DNA from: Gammaproteobacteria bacterium
GTDB lineage: Bacteria; Pseudomonadota; Gammaproteobacteria; Pseudomonadales; Azotimanducaceae
Direction: 5' to 3'
Assembly: GCA_009839405.1 (NCBI GenBank)
Contig: VXPR01000231.1
Coordinates: 1 to 6,328 of the forward strand
Length of the DNA stretch: 6,328 nucleotides
Each line of letters starts with the position of its first letter. Position 1 is the first letter of the stretch. Position numbers and translations under genes: made by a program. The notes beneath the pieces are model-generated. The model saw only the letters and a program-made list of their open reading frames with translations. It was not told where the DNA came from and made no database searches. Shown one piece after another: positions 6,194 to 6,328 of the stretch.

Positions 6194-6253
6194 GCCCCCT
6201 CCGAAAAGCGAGGCGCCTTTCGACTCCCCCGCAAGGGGGGAGTGACAGGAAGG
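6194..6253 (-). repeat. Palindromic dispersed-type repeat after pnp (copy B, inverted)
   Basis: Two hairpins abut exactly. CGAAA-a-GCG (6202-6210) pairs with CGC-c-TTTCG (6214-6222) around AGG with one mismatch, and ACTCCCCC (6223-6230) pairs with GGGGGAGT (6236-6243) around GCAAG. Read on the minus strand, the blocks CCTTCC, TCACTCCCC and GGAGGGGGC match copy A before pnp. Minus-strand translation across it gives a SPLAGESKG-like peptide, which I recognise as a common spurious product of palindromic intergenic repeats in proteobacterial genomes. The hairpins could stabilise the pnp mRNA 3' end; no T-run follows them, so intrinsic termination is not supported. The rest of the 198-base gap holds no gene I can support. 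Confidence 0.5.
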
Positions 6254-6269
6254 CCCCCGCGTTCCCACC

Positions 6270-6294
6270 TCTGCTTACTATAAATAATAGCAGA
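6270..6294 (+). other. AT-rich imperfect hairpin downstream of pnp
   Basis: TCTGCT (6270-6275) pairs with AGCAGA (6289-6294). The stem continues inward past a one-base bulge and one C-A mismatch to a TAAA loop at 6281-6284. This is the most AT-rich spot in the window. It could be part of a transcription end, a repeat border or a promoter -10 region (TATAAA at 6279-6284), but I see no convincing -35 element. Confidence 0.4.
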
Positions 6295-6321
6295 CACCCC
6301 TAAAGAGCGGGGGGCGCCGGT

Positions 6322-6326
6322 GGAGG
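6322..6326 (+). promoter_or_regulatory. Possible ribosome binding site of the next gene
   Basis: GGAGG lies two bases before the window edge and is a strong Shine-Dalgarno match. If a start codon follows within about ten bases outside the window, it serves a downstream + strand gene. Without that sequence this remains a guess. Confidence 0.25.
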
Positions 6327-6328
6327 AA

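Noticed and set aside
6056..6268. 70-residue antisense frame containing SPLAGESKG
   Set aside because: It is translation of the palindromic repeat after pnp and the antisense of the pnp end, not a gene.
1..6328. CRISPR array, tRNA or rRNA gene, transposase, toxin-antitoxin or phage genes
   Set aside because: I looked on both strands and found no regularly spaced repeats, cloverleaf, or coding region outside the five housekeeping genes that I could support.

Overview
This window is a housekeeping translation and RNA-decay operon, read entirely from the + strand, in the order infB (5' end cut off) - rbfA - truB - rpsO - pnp. The DNA is GC-rich, about two-thirds G+C by eye. This order is the classic proteobacterial nusA-infB-rbfA-truB-rpsO-pnp cluster. 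The proteins look most like gammaproteobacterial versions: the IF2 C-terminal half, TruB, the S15 ending in LGLRR, and a PNPase whose catalytic block reads GDEDHLGDMDFK. I infer a high-GC, perhaps uncultivated, gammaproteobacterium. I cannot place it further without a database search.

Layout: positions 1-2208 encode most of translation initiation factor IF2, with its own start upstream of the window. rbfA (2205-2600) and truB (2593-3516) overlap their upstream neighbours by 4 and 8 bases, so the three look translationally coupled. A 75-base gap (3517-3591) precedes rpsO (3592-3861). It holds two mutually exclusive hairpins and a CCCTT segment able to pair with the rpsO Shine-Dalgarno, which suggests an S15-type feedback leader. 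A 178-base gap (3862-4039) precedes pnp. It carries a GC-rich inverted-repeat element, two tetraloop hairpins, a tandem 10-base repeat and a purine-rich ribosome binding site in front of a probable TTG start at 4040. pnp ends at 6130. The final 198 bases contain no gene that I can support. They hold an apparent second copy of the same repeat in inverted orientation, an AT-rich hairpin, and possibly the ribosome binding site of the next gene at the very edge.

The genes act together on the ribosome and on RNA. IF2 brings initiator tRNA to the 30S subunit, RbfA matures the 30S subunit, TruB makes pseudouridine 55 in tRNA, S15 is a primary 16S rRNA binder, and PNPase degrades RNA 3'-to-5'. I see no mobile element with a transposase, no CRISPR array, no tRNA or rRNA gene and no new multi-gene system. 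The points worth a second look are in the two leaders and in the repeats flanking pnp.
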